Below are positions 23,901 to 38,586 of a DNA stretch of 64,000 bases, one piece after another. The notes under the pieces are model-generated. The model saw only the letters and a program-made list of their open reading frames with translations, was not told the DNA's origin and searched no databases. Each line of letters opens with the position of its first letter. The first letter of the stretch is position 1. The stretch covers positions 2,501 through 66,500 of the forward strand of contig CAWVRF010001050.1 of assembly GCA_963932465.1 (NCBI GenBank), given 5' to 3'. Source of the DNA: Maratus speciosus (taxonomy: Eukaryota; Arthropoda; Arachnida; Araneae; Salticidae). Made by a program: the position numbers and the translations under genes.

Positions 23901-25936
23901 CAATAAGGTTGTCTGAGCGAAATATGCTGGCTGGTTGTCGGCCCAGTTAGCTTAAATGGAAAAGCATTGGCCTTGTAAGCCAAGGATCTGGGTTCGATTC
24001 CCGGCCTGGGCATTTTTTCGCTCAGTTGGAAATATTCAATTCGTATGATAACTTTACCAATCAGTTTGATTGTGTTAAAATAATAGTTCATCTACGTATC
24101 CATCGTTTATATGGAGTTCCTTTACCTGCGGTTTATTCTGTTGAGCTGTCTACATGACAGACCAGATGTTATTACCAACAAGGTTGTCTGAGCGAAATAT
24201 GCTGGCTGGTTGTCGGCCCAGTTAGCTTAAATGGAAAAGCATTGGCCTTGTAAGCCAAGGATCTGGGTTCGATTCCCGGCCTGGGCATTTTTTCGCTCAG
24301 TTGGAAATATTCAATTCGTATGATAACTTTACCAATCAGTTTGATTGTGTTAAAATAATAGTTCATCTACGTATCCATCGTTTATATGGAGTTCCTTTAC
24401 CTGCGGTTTATTCTGTTGAGCTGTCTACATGACAGACCAGATGTTATTACCAATAAGGTTGTCTGAGCGAAATATGCTGGCTGGTTGTCGGCCCAGTTAG
24501 CTTAAATGGAAAAGCATTGGCCTTGTAAGCCAAGGATCTGGGTTCGATTCCCGGCCTGGGCATTTTTTCGCTCAGTTGGAAATATTCAATTCGTATGATA
24601 ACTTTACCAATCAGTTTGATTGTGTTAAAATAATAGTTCATCTACGTATCCATCGTTTATATGGAGTTCCTTTACCTGCGGTTTATTCTGTTGAGCTGTC
24701 TACATGACAGACCAGATGTTATTACCAACAAGGTTGTCTGAGCGAAATATGCTGGCTGGTTGTCGGCCCAGTTAGCTTAAATGGAAAAGCATTGGCCTTG
24801 TAAGCCAAGGATCTGGGTTCGATTCCCGGCCTGGGCATTTTTTCGCTCAGTTGGAAATATTCAATTCGTATGATAACTTTACCAATCAGTTTGATTGTGT
24901 TAAAATAATAGTTCATCTACGTATCCATCGTTTATATGGAGTTCCTTTACCTGCGGTTTATTCTGTTGAGCTGTCTACATGACAGACCAGATGTTATTAC
25001 CAATAAGGTTGTCTGAGCGAAATATGCTGGCTGGTTGTCGGCCCAGTTAGCTTAAATGGAAAAGCATTGGCCTTGTAAGCCAAGGATCTGGGTTCGATTC
25101 CCGGCCTGGGCATTTTTTCGCTCAGTTGGAAATATTCAATTCGTATGATAACTTTACCAATCAGTTTGATTGTGTTAAAATAATAGTTCATCTACGTATC
25201 CATCGTTTATATGGAGTTCCTTTACCTGCGGTTTATTCTGTTGAGCTGTCTACATGACAAACCAGATGTTATTACCAATAAGGTTGTCTGAGCGAAATAT
25301 GCTGGCTGGTTGTCGGCCCAGTTAGCTTAAATGGAAAAGCATTGGCCTTGTAAGCCAAGGATCTGGGTTCGATTCCCGGCCTGGGCATTTTTTCGCTCAG
25401 TTGGAAATATTCAATTCGTATGATAACTTTACCAATCAGTTTGATTGTGTTAAAATAATAGTTCATCTACGTGTCCATCGTTTATATGGAGTTCCTTTAC
25501 ATGCGGTTTATTCTGTTGAGCTGTCTACATGACAGACCAGATGTTATTACCAATAAGGTTGTCTGAGCGAAATATGCTGGCTGGTTGTCGGCCCAGTTAG
25601 CTTAAATGGAAAAGCATTGGCCTTGTAAGCCAAGGATCTGGGTTCGATTCCCGGCCTGGGCATTTTTTCGCTCAGTTGGAAATATTCAATTCGTATGATA
25701 ACTTTACCAATCAGTTTGATTGTGTTAAAATAATAGTTCATCTACGTATCCATCGTTTATATGGAGTTCCTTTACCTGCGGTTTATTCTGTTGAGCTGTC
25801 TACATGACAGACCAGATGTTATTACCAATAAGGTTGTCTGAGCGAAATATGCTGGCTGGTTGTCGGCCCAGTTAACTTAAATGGAAAAGCATTGGCCTTG
25901 TAAGCCAAGGATCTGGGTTCGATTCCCGGCTGGGCA
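20920..25936 (+). tRNA. tRNA-Thr(TGT) cluster, copies 77-95
   Basis: Starts: 20920, 21194, 21469, 21743, 22018, 22293, 22567, 22842, 23117, 23392, 23666, 23941, 24216, 24491, 24766, 25041, 25316, 25591, 25866. Nearly all bodies are consensus, the most uniform stretch of the array. Exception: 25866 has G10A and lacks one C of the 3' acceptor strand (71 nt). T5 terminators at 20920, 22293 and 23392 alternate with TG-T4 at 21469, 21743 and 22842. The pattern 22018-22842 recurs 1099 bases later, a 4-unit block. Confidence 0.88.
25866..25936 (+). pseudogene. tRNA-Thr(TGT) copy with acceptor deletion
   Basis: One C is missing between the T stem and the 3' acceptor strand (CCCGGCTGGGC), shortening the gene to 71 nt and shifting the acceptor helix; G10A is also present. 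Probably not functional. Confidence 0.65.
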
Positions 25937-26092
25937 TTTTTTCGCTCAGTTGGAAATATTCAATTCGTATGATAACTTTACCAATCAGTTTGATTGTGTT
26001 AAAATAATAGTTCATCTACGTATCCATCGTTTATATGGAGTTCCTTTACCTGCGGTTTATTCTGTTGAGCTGTCTACATGACAGACCAGATG

Positions 26093-29000
26093 TTAATACC
26101 AATAAGGTTGTCTGAGCGAAATATGCTGGCTGGTTGTCGGCCCAGTTAGCTTAAATGGAAAAGCATTGGCCTTGTAAGCCAAGGATCTGGGTTCGATTCC
26201 CGACCTGGGCATTTTTTCGCTCAGTTGGAAATATTCAATTAGTATGATAACTTTACCAATCAGTTTGATTGTGTTAAAATAATAGTTCATCTACGTGTCC
26301 ATCGTTTATATGGAGTTCCTTTACATGCGGTTTATTCTGTTGAGCTGTCTACATGACAGACCAGATGTTATTACCACTAAGGTTGTCTGAACGAAATATG
26401 CTGGTTGGTTGTCGGCCCAGTTAGCTTAAATCGAAAAGCATTGGCCTTGTAAGCCAAGGATCTGGGTTCGATTCCCGGCCTGGGCATTTTTTCGCTCAGT
26501 TGGAAATATTCAATTCGTATGATAACTTTACCAATCAGTTTGATTGTGTTAAAATAATAGTTCATCTACGTGTCCATCGTTTATATGGAGTTCCTTTACC
26601 GGCGGTTTATTCTGTTGAGCTGTCTACATGACAGACCAGATGTTATTACCAATAAGGTTGTCTGAGCGAAATATGCTGGCTGGTTGTCGGCCCAGTTAGC
26701 TTAAATGGAAAAGCATTGGCCTTGTAAGCCAAGGATCTGGGTTCGATTCCCGGCCTGGGCATTTTTTCGCTCAGTTGGAAATATTCAATTCGTATGATAA
26801 CTTTACCAATCAGTTTGATTGTGTTAAAATAATAGTTCATCTACGTATCCATCGTTTATATGGAGTTCCTTTACCTGCGGTTTATTCTGTTGAGCTGTCT
26901 ACATGACAGACCAGATGTTATTACCAATAAGGTTGTCTGAGCGAAATATGCTGGCTGGTTGTCGGCCCAGTTAGCTTAAATGGAAAAGCATTGGCCTTGT
27001 AAGCCAAGGATCTGGGTTCGATTCCCGGCCTGGGCATTTTTTCGCTCAGTTGGAAATATTCAATTCGTATGATAACTTTACCAATCAGTTTGATTGTGTT
27101 AAAATAATAGTTCATCTACGTATCCATCGTTTATATCGAGTTCCTTTACCTGCGGTTTATTCTGTTGAGCTGTCTACATGACAGACCAGATGTTATTACC
27201 AACAAGGTTGTCTGAGCGAAATATGCTGGCTGGTTGTCGGCCCAGTTAGCTTAAATGGAAAAGCATTGGCCTTGTAAGCCAAGGATCTGGGTTCGATTCC
27301 CGGCCTGGGCATTTTTTCGCTCAGTTGGAAATATTCAATTCGTATGATAACTTTACCAATCAGTTTGATTGTGTTAAAATAATAGTTCATCTACGTATCC
27401 ATCGTTTATATGGAGTTCCTTTACCTGCGGTTTATTCTGTTGAGCTGTCTACATGACAGACCAGATGTTATTACCAATAAGGTTGTCTGAGCGAAATATG
27501 CTGGCTGGTTGTCGGCCCAGTTAGCTTAAATGGAAAAGCATTGGCCTTGTAAGCCAAGGATCTGGTTTCGATTCCCGGCCTGGGCATTTTTTCGCCCAGT
27601 TGGAAATATTCAATTCGTATGATAACTTTACCAATCAGTTTGATTGTGTTAAAATAATAGTTCATCTACGTGTCCATCGTTTATATGGAGTTCCTTTACA
27701 TGCGGTTTATTCTGTTGAGCTGTCTACATGACAGACCAGATGTTATTACCAATAAGGTTGTCTGAGCGAAATATGCTGGCTGGTTGTCGGCCCAGTTAGC
27801 TTAAATGGAAAAGCATTGGCCTTGTAAGCCAAGGATCTGGGTTCGATTCCCGGCCTGGGCATTTTTTCGCTCAGTTGGAAATATTCAATTCGTATGATAA
27901 CTTTACCAATCAGTTTGATTGTGTTAAAATAATAGTTCATCTACGTATCCATCGTTTATATGGAGTTCCTTTACCTGCGGTTTATTCTGTTGAGCTGTCT
28001 ACATGACAGACCAGATGTTATTACCAACAAGGTTGTCTGAGCGAAATATGCTGGCTGGTTGTCGGCCCAGTTAGCTTAAATGGAAAAGCATTGGCCTTGT
28101 AAGCCAAGGATCTGGGTTCGATTCCCGGCCTGGGCATTTTTTCGCTCAGTTGGAAATATTCAATTCGTATGATAACTTTACCAATCAGTTTGATTGTGTT
28201 AAAATAATAGTTCATCTACGTATCCATCGTTTATATGGAGTTCCTTTACCTGCGGTTTATTCTGTTGAGCTGTCTACATGACAGACCAGATGTTATTACC
28301 AATAAGGTTGTCTGAGCGAAATATGCTGGCTGGTTGTCGGCCCAGTTAGCTTAAATGGAAAAGCATTGGCCTTGTAAGCCAAGGATCTGGGTTCGATTCC
28401 CGGCCTGGGCATTTTTTCGCTCAGTTGGAAATATTCAATTCGTATGATAACTTTACCAATCAGTTTGATTGTGTTAAAATAATAGTTCATCTACGTATCC
28501 ATTGTTTATATGGAGTTCCTTTACCTGCGGTTTATTCTGTTGAGCTGTCTACATGACAGAGCAGATGTTATTACCAATAAGGTTGTCTGAGCGAAATATG
28601 CTGGCTGGTTGTCGGCCCAGTTAGCTTAAATGGACAAGCATTGGCCTTGTAAGCCAAGGATCTGGGTTCGATTCCCGACCTGGGCATTTTTTCGCTCAGT
28701 TGGAAATATTCAATTCGTATGATAACTTTACCAATCAGTTTGATTGTGTTAAAATAATAGTTCATCTACGTATCCATCGTTTATATGGAGTTCCTTTACC
28801 TGCGGTTTATTCTGTTGAGCTGTCTACATGACAGACCAGATGTTAATACCAATAAGGTTGTCTGAGCGAAATATGCTGGCTGGTTGTCGGCTCAGTTAGC
28901 TTAAATGGAAAAGCATTGGCCTTGTAAGCCAAGGATCTGGGTTCGATTCCCGACCTGGGCATTTTTTCGCTCAGTTGGAAATATTCAATTAGTATGATAA

Positions 29001-31592
29001 CTTTACCAATCAGTTTGATTGTGTTAAAATAATAGTTCATCTACGTGTCCATCGTTTATATGGAGTTCCTTTACATGCGGTTTATTCTGTTGAGCTGTCT
29101 ACATGACAGACCAGATGTTATTACCACTAAGGTTGTCTGAACGAAATATGCTGGTTGGTTGTCGGCCCAGTTAGCTTAAATCGAAAAGCATTGGCCTTGT
29201 AAGCCAAGGATCTGGGTTCGATTCCCGGCCTGGGCATTTTTTCGCTCAGTTGGAAATATACAATTCGTATGATAAGTTTACCAATCAGTTTGATTGTGTT
29301 AAAATAATAGTTCATCTACGTGTCCATCGTTTATATGGAGTTCCTTTACCGGCGGTTTATTCTGTTGAGCTGTCTACATGACAGACCAGATATTATTACC
29401 AATAAGGTTGTCTGAGCGAAATATGCTGGCTGGTTGTCGGCCCAGTTAGCTTAAATGGAAAAGCATTGGCCTTGTAAGCCAAGGATCTGGGTTCGATTCC
29501 CGGCCTGGGCATTTTTTCGCTCAGTTGGAAATATTCAATTCGTATGATAACTTTACCAATCAGTTTGATTGTGTTAAAATAATAGTTCATCTACGTATCC
29601 ATCGTTTATATGGAGTTCCTTTACCTGCGGTTTATTCTGTTGAGCTGTCTACATGACAGACCAGATGTTATTACCAATAAGGTTGTCTGAGCGAAATATG
29701 CTGGCTGGTTGTCGGCCCAGTTAGCTTAAATGGAAAAGCATTGGCCTTGTAAGCCAAGGATCTGGGTTCGATTCCCGGCCTGGGCATTTTTTCGCTCAGT
29801 TGGAAATATTCAATTCGTATGATAACTTTACCAATCAGTTTGATTGTGTTAAAATAATAGTTCATCTACGTATCCATCGTTTATATCGAGTTCCTTTACC
29901 TGCGGTTTATTCTGTTGAGCTGTCTACATGACAGACCAGATGTTATTACCAACAAGGTTGTCTGAGCGAAATATGCTGGCTGGTTGTCGGCCCAGTTAGC
30001 TTAAATGGAAAAGCATTGGCCTTGTAAGCCAAGGATCTGGGTTCGATTCCCGGCCTGGGCATTTTTTCGCTCAGTTGGAAATATTCAATTCGTATGATAA
30101 CTTTACCAATCAGTTTGATTGTGTTAAAATAATAGTTCATCTACGTATCCATCGTTTATATGGAGTTCCTTTACCTGCGGTTTATTCTGTTGAGCTGTCT
30201 ACATGACAGACCAGATGTTATTACCAATAAGGTTGTCTGAGCGAAATATGCTGGCTGGTTGTCGGCCCAGTTAGCTTAAATGGAAAAGCATTGGCCTTGT
30301 AAGCCAAGGATCTGGGTTCGATTCCCGGCCTGGGCATTTTTTCGCTCAGTTGGAAATATTCAATTCGTATGATAACTTTACCAATCAGTTTGATTGTGTT
30401 AAAATAATAGTTCATCTACGTATCCATCGTTTATATGGAGTTCCTTTACCTGCGGTTTATTCTGTTGAGCTGTCTACATGACAGACCAGATGTTATTACC
30501 AATAAGGTTGTCTGAGCGAAATATGCTGGCTGGTTGTCGGCCCAGTTAGCTTAAATGGAAAAGCATTGGCCTTGTAAGCCAAGGATCTGGTTTCGATTCC
30601 CGGCCTGGGCATTTTTTCGCCCAGTTGGAAATATTCAATTCGTATGATAACTTTACCAATCAGTTTGATTGTGTTAAAATAATAGTTCATCTACGTGTCC
30701 ATCGTTTATATGGAGTTCCTTTACATGCGGTTTATTCTGTTGAGCTGTCTACATGACAGACCAGATGTTATTACCAATAAGGTTGTCTGAGCGAAATATG
30801 CTGGCTGGTTGTCGGCCCAGTTAGCTTAAATGGAAAAGCATTGGCCTTGTAAGCCAAGGATCTGGGTTCGATTCCCGGCCTGGGCATTTTTTCGCTCAGT
30901 TGGAAATATTCAATTCGTATGATAACTTTACCAATCAGTTTGATTGTGTTAAAATAATAGTTCATCTACGTATCCATCGTTTATATGGAGTTCCTTTACC
31001 TGCGGTTTATTCTGTTGAGCTGTCTACATGACAGACCAGATGTTATTACCAATAAGGTTGTCTTAGCGAAATATGCTGGCTGGATGTCGGCCCAGTTAAC
31101 TTAAATGGAAAAGCATTGGCCTTGTAAGCCAAGGATCTGGGTTCGATTCCCGGCCTGGGCATTTTTTCGCTCAGTTGGAAATATTCAATTCGTATGATAA
31201 CTTTACCAATCAGTTTGATTGTGTTAAAATAATAGTTCATCTACGTATCCATCGTTTATATGGAGTTCCTTTACCTGCGGTTTATTCTGTTGAGCTGTCT
31301 ACATGACAGACCAGATGTTATTACCAACAAGGTTGTCTGAGCGAAATATGCTGGCTGGTTGTCGGCCCAGTTAGCTTAAATGGAATAGCATTGGCCTTGT
31401 AAGCCAAGGATCTGGGTTCGATTCCCGGCCTGGGCATGTTTTCGCTCAGTTGGAAATATTCAATTCGTATGATAACTTTACCAATCAGTTTGATTGTGTT
31501 AAAATAATAGTTCATCTACGTATCCATCGTTTATATGGAGTTCCTTTACCTGCGGTTTATTCTGTTGAGCTGTCTACATGACAGACCAGATG
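26093..31592 (+). repeat. 10-unit repeat, two diverged copies of 2750 bp
   Basis: The pair G65A then G18C (26140/26415) and several following variants (TATATCGAG, AACAAGG) recur 2750 bases later from 28890. The order later diverges by insertion or loss of single units, so this is an older duplication than the 22-unit one. Confidence 0.65.
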
Positions 31593-32261
31593 TTATTACC
31601 AATAAGGTTGTCTGAGCGAAATATGCTGGCTGGTTGTCGGCCCAGTTAGCTTAAATGGAAAAGCATTGGCCTTGTAAGCCAAGGATCTGGGTTCGATTCC
31701 CGGCCTGGGCATTTTTTCGCTCAGTTGGAAATATTCAATTCGTATGATAACTTTACCAATCAGTTTGATTGTGTTAAAATAATAGTTCATCTACGTATCC
31801 ATCGTTTATATGGAGTTCCTTTACCTGCGGTTTATTCTGTTGAGCTGTCTACATGACAAACCAGATGTTATTACCAATAAGGTTGTCTGAGCGAAATATG
31901 CTGGCTGGTTGTCGGCCCAGTTAGCTTAAATGGAAAAGCATTGGCCTTGTAAGCCAAGGATCTGGGTTCGATTCCCGGCCTGGGCATTTTTTCGCTTAGT
32001 TGGAAATATTCAATTCGTATGATAACTTTACCAATCAGTTTGATTGTGTTAAAATAATAGTTCATCTACGTATCCATCGTTTATATGGAGTTCCTTTACC
32101 TGCGGTTTATTCTGTTGAGCTGTCTACATGACAGACCAGATGTTATTACCAATAAGGTTGTCTGAGCGAAATATGCTGGCTGGTTGTCGGCCCAGTTAGC
32201 TTAAATGGAAAAGCATTGGCCTTGTAAGCCTAGGATCTGGGTTCGATTCCCGGCCTGGGCA
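26140..32261 (+). tRNA. tRNA-Thr(TGT) cluster, copies 96-118
   Basis: Starts: 26140, 26415, 26690, 26965, 27240, 27515, 27790, 28065, 28340, 28615, 28890, 29165, 29440, 29715, 29990, 30265, 30540, 30815, 31090, 31365, 31640, 31915, 32190. Body changes: 26140 G65A; 26415 and 29165 G18C; 27515 and 30540 G53T; 28615 A21C with G65A; 28890 C3T with G65A; 31090 G10A; 31365 A22T with TG-T4; 32190 A42T with T5. The pair 26140/26415 recurs as 28890/29165, 2750 bases (10 units) later. Confidence 0.88.
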
Positions 32262-32463
32262 TTTTTCGCTCAGTTGGAAATATTCAATTCGTATGATAAC
32301 TTTACCAATCAGTTTGATTTTGTTAAAATAATAGTTCATCTACGTATCCATCGTTTATATGGAGTTCCTTTACCTGCGGTTTATTCTGTTGAGCTGTCTA
32401 CATGACAGACCAGATGTTATTACCAATAAGGTTGTCTGAGCGAAATATGCTGGCTGGTTGTCG

Positions 32464-35400
32464 GCCCAGTTAGCTTAAATGGACAAGCATTGGCCTTGTA
32501 AGCCAAGGATCTGGGTTCGATTCCCGACCTGGGCATTTTTTCGCTCAGTTGGAAATATTCAATTCGTATGATAACTTTACCAATCAGTTTGATTGTGTTA
32601 AAATAATAGTTCATCTACGTATCCATCGTTTATATGGAGTTCCTTTACCTGCGGTTTATTCTGTTGAGCTGTCTACATGACAGACCAGATGTTAATACCA
32701 ATAAGGTTGTCTGAGCGAAATATGCTGGCTGGTTGTCGGCCCAGTTAGCTTAAATGGAAAAGCATTGGCCTTGTAAGCCAAGGATCTGGGTTCGATTCCC
32801 GGCCTGGGCATTTTTTCGCTCAGTTGGAAATATTCAATTCGTATGATAACTTTACCAATCAGTTTGATTGTGTTAAAATAATAGTTCATCTACGTATCCA
32901 TCGTTTATATGGAGTTCCTTTACCTGCGGTTTATTCTGTTGAGCTGTCTACATGACAGACCAGATGTTATTACCAATAAGGTTGTCTGAGCGAAATATGC
33001 TGGCTGGTTGTCGGCCCAGTTAGCTTAAATGGAAAAGCATTGGCCTTGTAAGCCAAGGATCTGGGTTCGATTCCCGGCCTGGGCATTTTTTCGCTCAGTT
33101 GGAAATATTCAATTCGTATGATAACTTTACCAATCAGTTTGATTGTGTTAAAATAATAGTTCATCTACGTATCCATCGTTTATATCGAGTTCCTTTACCT
33201 GCGGTTTATTCTGTTGAGCTGTCTACATGACAGACCAGATGTTATTACCAACAAGGTTGTCTGAGCGAAATATGCTGGCTGGTTGTCGGCCCAGTTAGCT
33301 TAAATGGAAAAGCATTGGCCTTGTAAGCCAAGGATCTGGGTTCGATTCCCGGCCTGGGCATTTTTTCGCTCAGTTGGAAATATTCAATTCGTATGATAAC
33401 TTTACCAATCAGTTTGATTGTGTTAAAATAATAGTTCATCTACGTATCCATCGTTTATATGGAGTTCCTTTACCTGCGGTTTATTCTGTTGAGCTGTCTA
33501 CATGACAGACCAGATGTTATTACCAATAAGGTTGTCTGAGCGAAATATGCTGGCTGGTTGTCGGCCCAGTTAGCTTAAATGGAAAAGCATTGGCCTTGTA
33601 AGCCAAGGATCTGGGTTCGATTCCCGGCCTGGGCATTTTTTCGCTCAGTTGGAAATATTCAATTCGTATGATAACTTTACCAATCAGTTTGATTGTGTTA
33701 AAATAATAGTTCATCTACGTATCCATCGTTTATATGGAGTTCCTTTACCTGCGGTTTATTCTGTTGAGCTGTCTACATGACAGACCAGATGTTATTACCA
33801 ATAAGGTTGTCTGAGCGAAATATGCTGGCTGGTTGTCGGCCCAGTTAGCTTAAATGGAAAAGCATTGGCCTTGTAAGCCAAGGATCTGGTTTCGATTCCC
33901 GGCCTGGGCATTTTTTCGCTCAGTTGGAAATATTCAATTCGTATGATAACTTTACCAATCAGTTTGATTGTGTTAAAATAATAGTTTATCTACGTGTCCA
34001 TCGTTTATATGGAGTTCCTTTACAGGCGGTTTATTCTGTTGAGCTGTCTACATGACAGACCAGATGTTATTACCAATAAGGTTGTCTGAGCGAAATATGC
34101 TGGCTGGTTGTCGGCCCAGTTAGCTTAAATGGAAAAGCATTGGCCTTGTAAGCCAAGGATCTGGGTTCGATTCCCGGCCTGGGCATTTTTTCGCTCAGTT
34201 GGAAATATTCAATTCGTATGATAACTTTACCAATCAGTTTGATTGTGTTAAAATAATAGTTCATCTACGTATCCATCGTTTATATGGAGTTCCTTTACCT
34301 GCGGTTTATTCTGTTGAGCTGTCTACATGACAGACCAGATGTTATTACCAATAAGGTTGTCTGAGCGAAATATGCTGGCTGGTTGTCGGCCCAGTTAGCT
34401 TAAATGGACAAGCATTGGCCTTGTAAGCCAAGGATCTGGGTTCGATTCCCGACCTGGGCATTTTTTCGCTCAGTTTGGAAATATTCAATTCGTATGATAA
34501 CTTTACCAATCAGTTTGATTGTGTTAAAATAATAGTTCATCTACGTATCCATCGTTTATATGGAGTTCCTTTACCTGCGGTTTATTCTGTTGAGCTGTCT
34601 ACATGACAGACCAGATGTTAATACCAATAAGGTTGTCTGAGCGAAATATGCTGGCTGGTTGTCGGCCCAGTTAGCTTAAATGGAAAAGCATTGGCCTTGT
34701 AAGCCAAGGATCTGGGTTCGATTCCCGGCCTGGGCATTTTTTCGCTCAGTTGGAAATATTCAATTCGTATGATAACTTTACCAATCAGTTTGATTGTGTT
34801 AAAATAATAGTTTATCTACGTGTCCATCGTTTATATGGAGTTCCTTTACAGGCGGTTTATTCTGTTGAGCTGTCTACATGACAGACCAGATGTTATTACC
34901 AATAAGGTTGTCTGAGCGAAATATGCTGGCTGGTTGTCGGCCCAGTTAGCTTAAATGGAAAAGCATTGGCCTTGTAAGCCAAGGATCTGGGTTCGATTCC
35001 CGGCCTGGGCATTTTTTCGCTCAGTTGGAAATATTCAATTCGTATGATAACTTTACCAATCAGTTTGATTGTGTTAAAATAATAGTTCATCTACGTATCC
35101 ATCGTTTATATGGAGTTCCTTTACCTGCGGTTTATTCTGTTGAGCTGTCTACATGACAGACCAGATGTTATTACCAATAAGGTTGTCTGAGCGAAATATG
35201 CTGGCTGGTTGTCGGCCCAGTTAGCTTAAATGGACAAGCATTGGCCTTGTAAGCCAAGGATCTGGGTTCGATTCCCGACCTGGGCATTTTTTCGCTCAGT
35301 TGGAAATATTCAATTCGTATGATAACTTTACCAATCAGTTTGATTGTGTTAAAATAATAGTTCATCTACGTATCCATCGTTTATATGGAGTTCCTTTACC

Positions 35401-38400
35401 TGCGGTTTATTCTGTTGAGCTGTCTACATGACAGACCAGATGTTAATACCAATAAGGTTGTCTGAGCGAAATATGCTGGCTGGTTGTCGGCCCAGTTAGC
35501 TTAAATGGAAAAGCATTGGCCTTGTAAGCCAAGGATCTGGGTTCGATTCCCGGCCTGGGCATTTTTTCGCTCAGTTGGAAATATTCAATTCGTATGATAA
35601 CTTTACCAATCAGTTTGATTGTGTTAAAATAATAGTTCATCTACGTATCCATCGTTTATATGGAGTTCCTTTACCTGCGGTTTATTCTGTTGAGCTGTCT
35701 ACATGACAGACCAGATGTTATTACCAATAAGGTTGTCTGAGCGAAATATGCTGGCTGGTTGTCGGCCCAGTTAGCTTAAATGGAAAAGCATTGGCCTTGT
35801 AAGCCAAGGATCTGGGTTCGATTCCCGGCCTGGGCATTTTTTCGCTCAGTTGGAAATATTCAATTCGTATGATAACTTTACCAATCAGTTTGATTGTGTT
35901 AAAATAATAGTTCATCTACGTATCCATCGTTTATATCGAGTTCCTTTACCTGCGGTTTATTCTGTTGAGCTGTCTACATGACAGACCAGATGTTATTACC
36001 AACAAGGTTGTCTGAGCGAAATATGCTGGCTGGTTGTCGGCCCAGTTAGCTTAAATGGAAAAGCATTGGCCTTGTAAGCCAAGGATCTGGGTTCGATTCC
36101 CGGCCTGGGCATTTTTTCGCTCAGTTGGAAATATTCAATTCGTATGATAACTTTACCAATCAGTTTGATTGTGTTAAAATAATAGTTCATCTACGTATCC
36201 ATCGTTTATATGGAGTTCCTTTACCTGCGGTTTATTCTGTTGAGCTGTCTACATGACAGACCAGATGTTATTACCAATAAGGTTGTCTGAGCGAAATATG
36301 CTGGCTGGTTGTCGGCCCAGTTAGCTTAAATGGAAAAGCATTGGCCTTGTAAGCCAAGGATCTGGTTTCGATTCCCGGCCTGGGCATTTTTTCGCTCAGT
36401 TGGAAATATTCAATTCGTATGATAACTTTACCAATCAGTTTGATTGTGTTAAAATAATAGTTTATCTACGTGTCCATCGTTTATATGGAGTTCCTTTACA
36501 GGCGGTTTATTCTGTTGAGCTGTCTACATGACAGACCAGATGTTATTACCAATAAGGTTGTCTGAGCGAAATATGCTGGCTGGTTGTCGGCCCAGTTAGC
36601 TTAAATGGAAAAGCATTGGCCTTGTAAGCCAAGGATCTGGGTTCGATTCCCGGCCTGGGCATTTTTTCGCTCAGTTGGAAATATTCAATTCGTATGATAA
36701 CTTTACCAATCAGTTTGATTGTGTTAAAATAATAGTTCATCTACGTATCCATCGTTTATATGGAGTTCCTTTACCTGCGGTTTATTCTGTTGAGCTGTCT
36801 ACATGACAGACCAGATGTTATTACCAATAAGGTTGTCTGAGCGAAATATGCTGGCTGGTTGTCGGCCCAGTTAGCTTAAATGGAAAAGCATTGGCCTTGT
36901 AAGCCAAGGATCTGGGTTCGATTCCCGGCCTGGGCATTTTTTCGCTCAGTTGGAAATATTCAATTCGTATGATAACTTTACCAATCAGTTTGATTGTGTT
37001 AAAATAATAGTTCATCTACGTATCCATCTTTTATATGGCGTTCCTTTACCTGCGGTTTATTCTGTTGAGCTGTCTACATGACAGACCAGATGTTATTACC
37101 AATAAGGTTGTCTGAGCGAAATATGCTGGCTGGTTGTCGGCCCAGTTAGCTTAAATGGAAAAGCATTGGCCTTGTAAGCCAAGGATCTGGGTTCGATTCC
37201 CGGCCTGGGCATTTTTTCGCTCAGTTGGAAATATTCAATTCGTATGATAACTTTACCAATCAGTTTGATTGTGTTAAAATAATAGTTCATCTACGTATCC
37301 ATCGTTTATATGGAGTTCCTTTACCTGCGGTTTATTCTGTTGAGCTGTCTACATGACAGACCAGATGTTAATACCAACAAGGTTGTCTGAGCGAAATATG
37401 CTGGCTGGTTGTCGGCCCAGTTAGCTTAAATGGAAAAGCATTGGCCTTGTAAGCCAAGGATCTGGGTTCGATTCCCGGCCTGGGCATTTTTTCGCTCAGT
37501 TGGAAATATTCAATTCGTATGATAACTTTACCAATCAGTTTGATTGTCTTAAAATAATAGTTCATCTACGTATCCATCGTTTATATGGAGTTCCTTTACC
37601 TGCGGTTTATTCTGTTGAGCTGTCTACATGACAGACCAGATGTTATTACCAATAAGGTTGTCTGAGCGAAATATGCTGGCTGGTTGTCGGCCCAGTTAGC
37701 TTAAATGGAAAAGCATTGGCCTTGTAAGCCAAGGATCTGGGTTCGATTCCCGGCCTGGGCATTTTTTCGCTCAGTTGGAAATATTCAATTCGTATGATAA
37801 CTTTACCAATCAGTTTGATTGTGTTAAAATAATAGTTCATCTACGTATCCATCGTTTATATGGAGTTCCTTTACCTGCGGTTTATTCTGTTGAGCTGTCT
37901 ACATGACAGACCAGATGTTATTACCAATAAGGTTGTCTGAGCGAAATATGCTGGCTGGTTGTCGGCCCAGTTAGCTTAAATGGAAAAGCATTGGCCTTGT
38001 AAGTCAAGGATCTGGGTTCGATTCCCGGCCTGGGCATTTTTTCGCTCAGTTGGAAATATTCAATTCGTATGATAACTTTACCAATCAGTTTGATTGTGTT
38101 AAAATAATAGTTCATCTACGTATCCATCGTTTATATGGAGTTCCTTTACCTGCGGTTTATTCTGTTGAGCTGTCTACATGACAAACCAGATGTTATTACC
38201 AATAAGGTTGTCTGAGCGAAATATGCTGGCTGGTTGTCGGCCCAGTTAGCTTAAATGGAAAAGCATTGGCCTTGTAAGCCAAGGATCTGGGTTCGATTCC
38301 CGGCCTGGGCATTTTTTCGCTTAGTTGGAAATATTCAATTCGTATGATAACTTTACCAATCAGTTTGATTGTGTTAAAATAATACTTCATCTACGTATCC

Positions 38401-38586
38401 ATCGTTTATATGGAGTTCCTTTACCTGCGGTTTATTCTGTTGAGCTGTCTACATGACAGACCAGATGTTATTACCAATAAGATTGTCTGAGCGAAATATG
38501 CTGGCTGGTTGTCGGCCCAGTTAGCTTAAATGGAAAAGCATTGGCCTTGTAAGCCTAGGATCTGGGTTCGATTCCAGGCCTGGGCA
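32464..38586 (+). tRNA. tRNA-Thr(TGT) cluster, copies 119-141
   Basis: Starts: 32464, 32739, 33014, 33289, 33564, 33839, 34114, 34389, 34665, 34940, 35215, 35490, 35765, 36040, 36315, 36590, 36865, 37140, 37415, 37690, 37965, 38240, 38515. Body changes: 32464, 34389 and 35215 A21C with G65A; 33839 and 36315 G53T; 37965 C40T (wobble); 38515 A42T with C63A and a T5 terminator. One extra T in the spacer after 34389 shifts the period to 276. Confidence 0.87.
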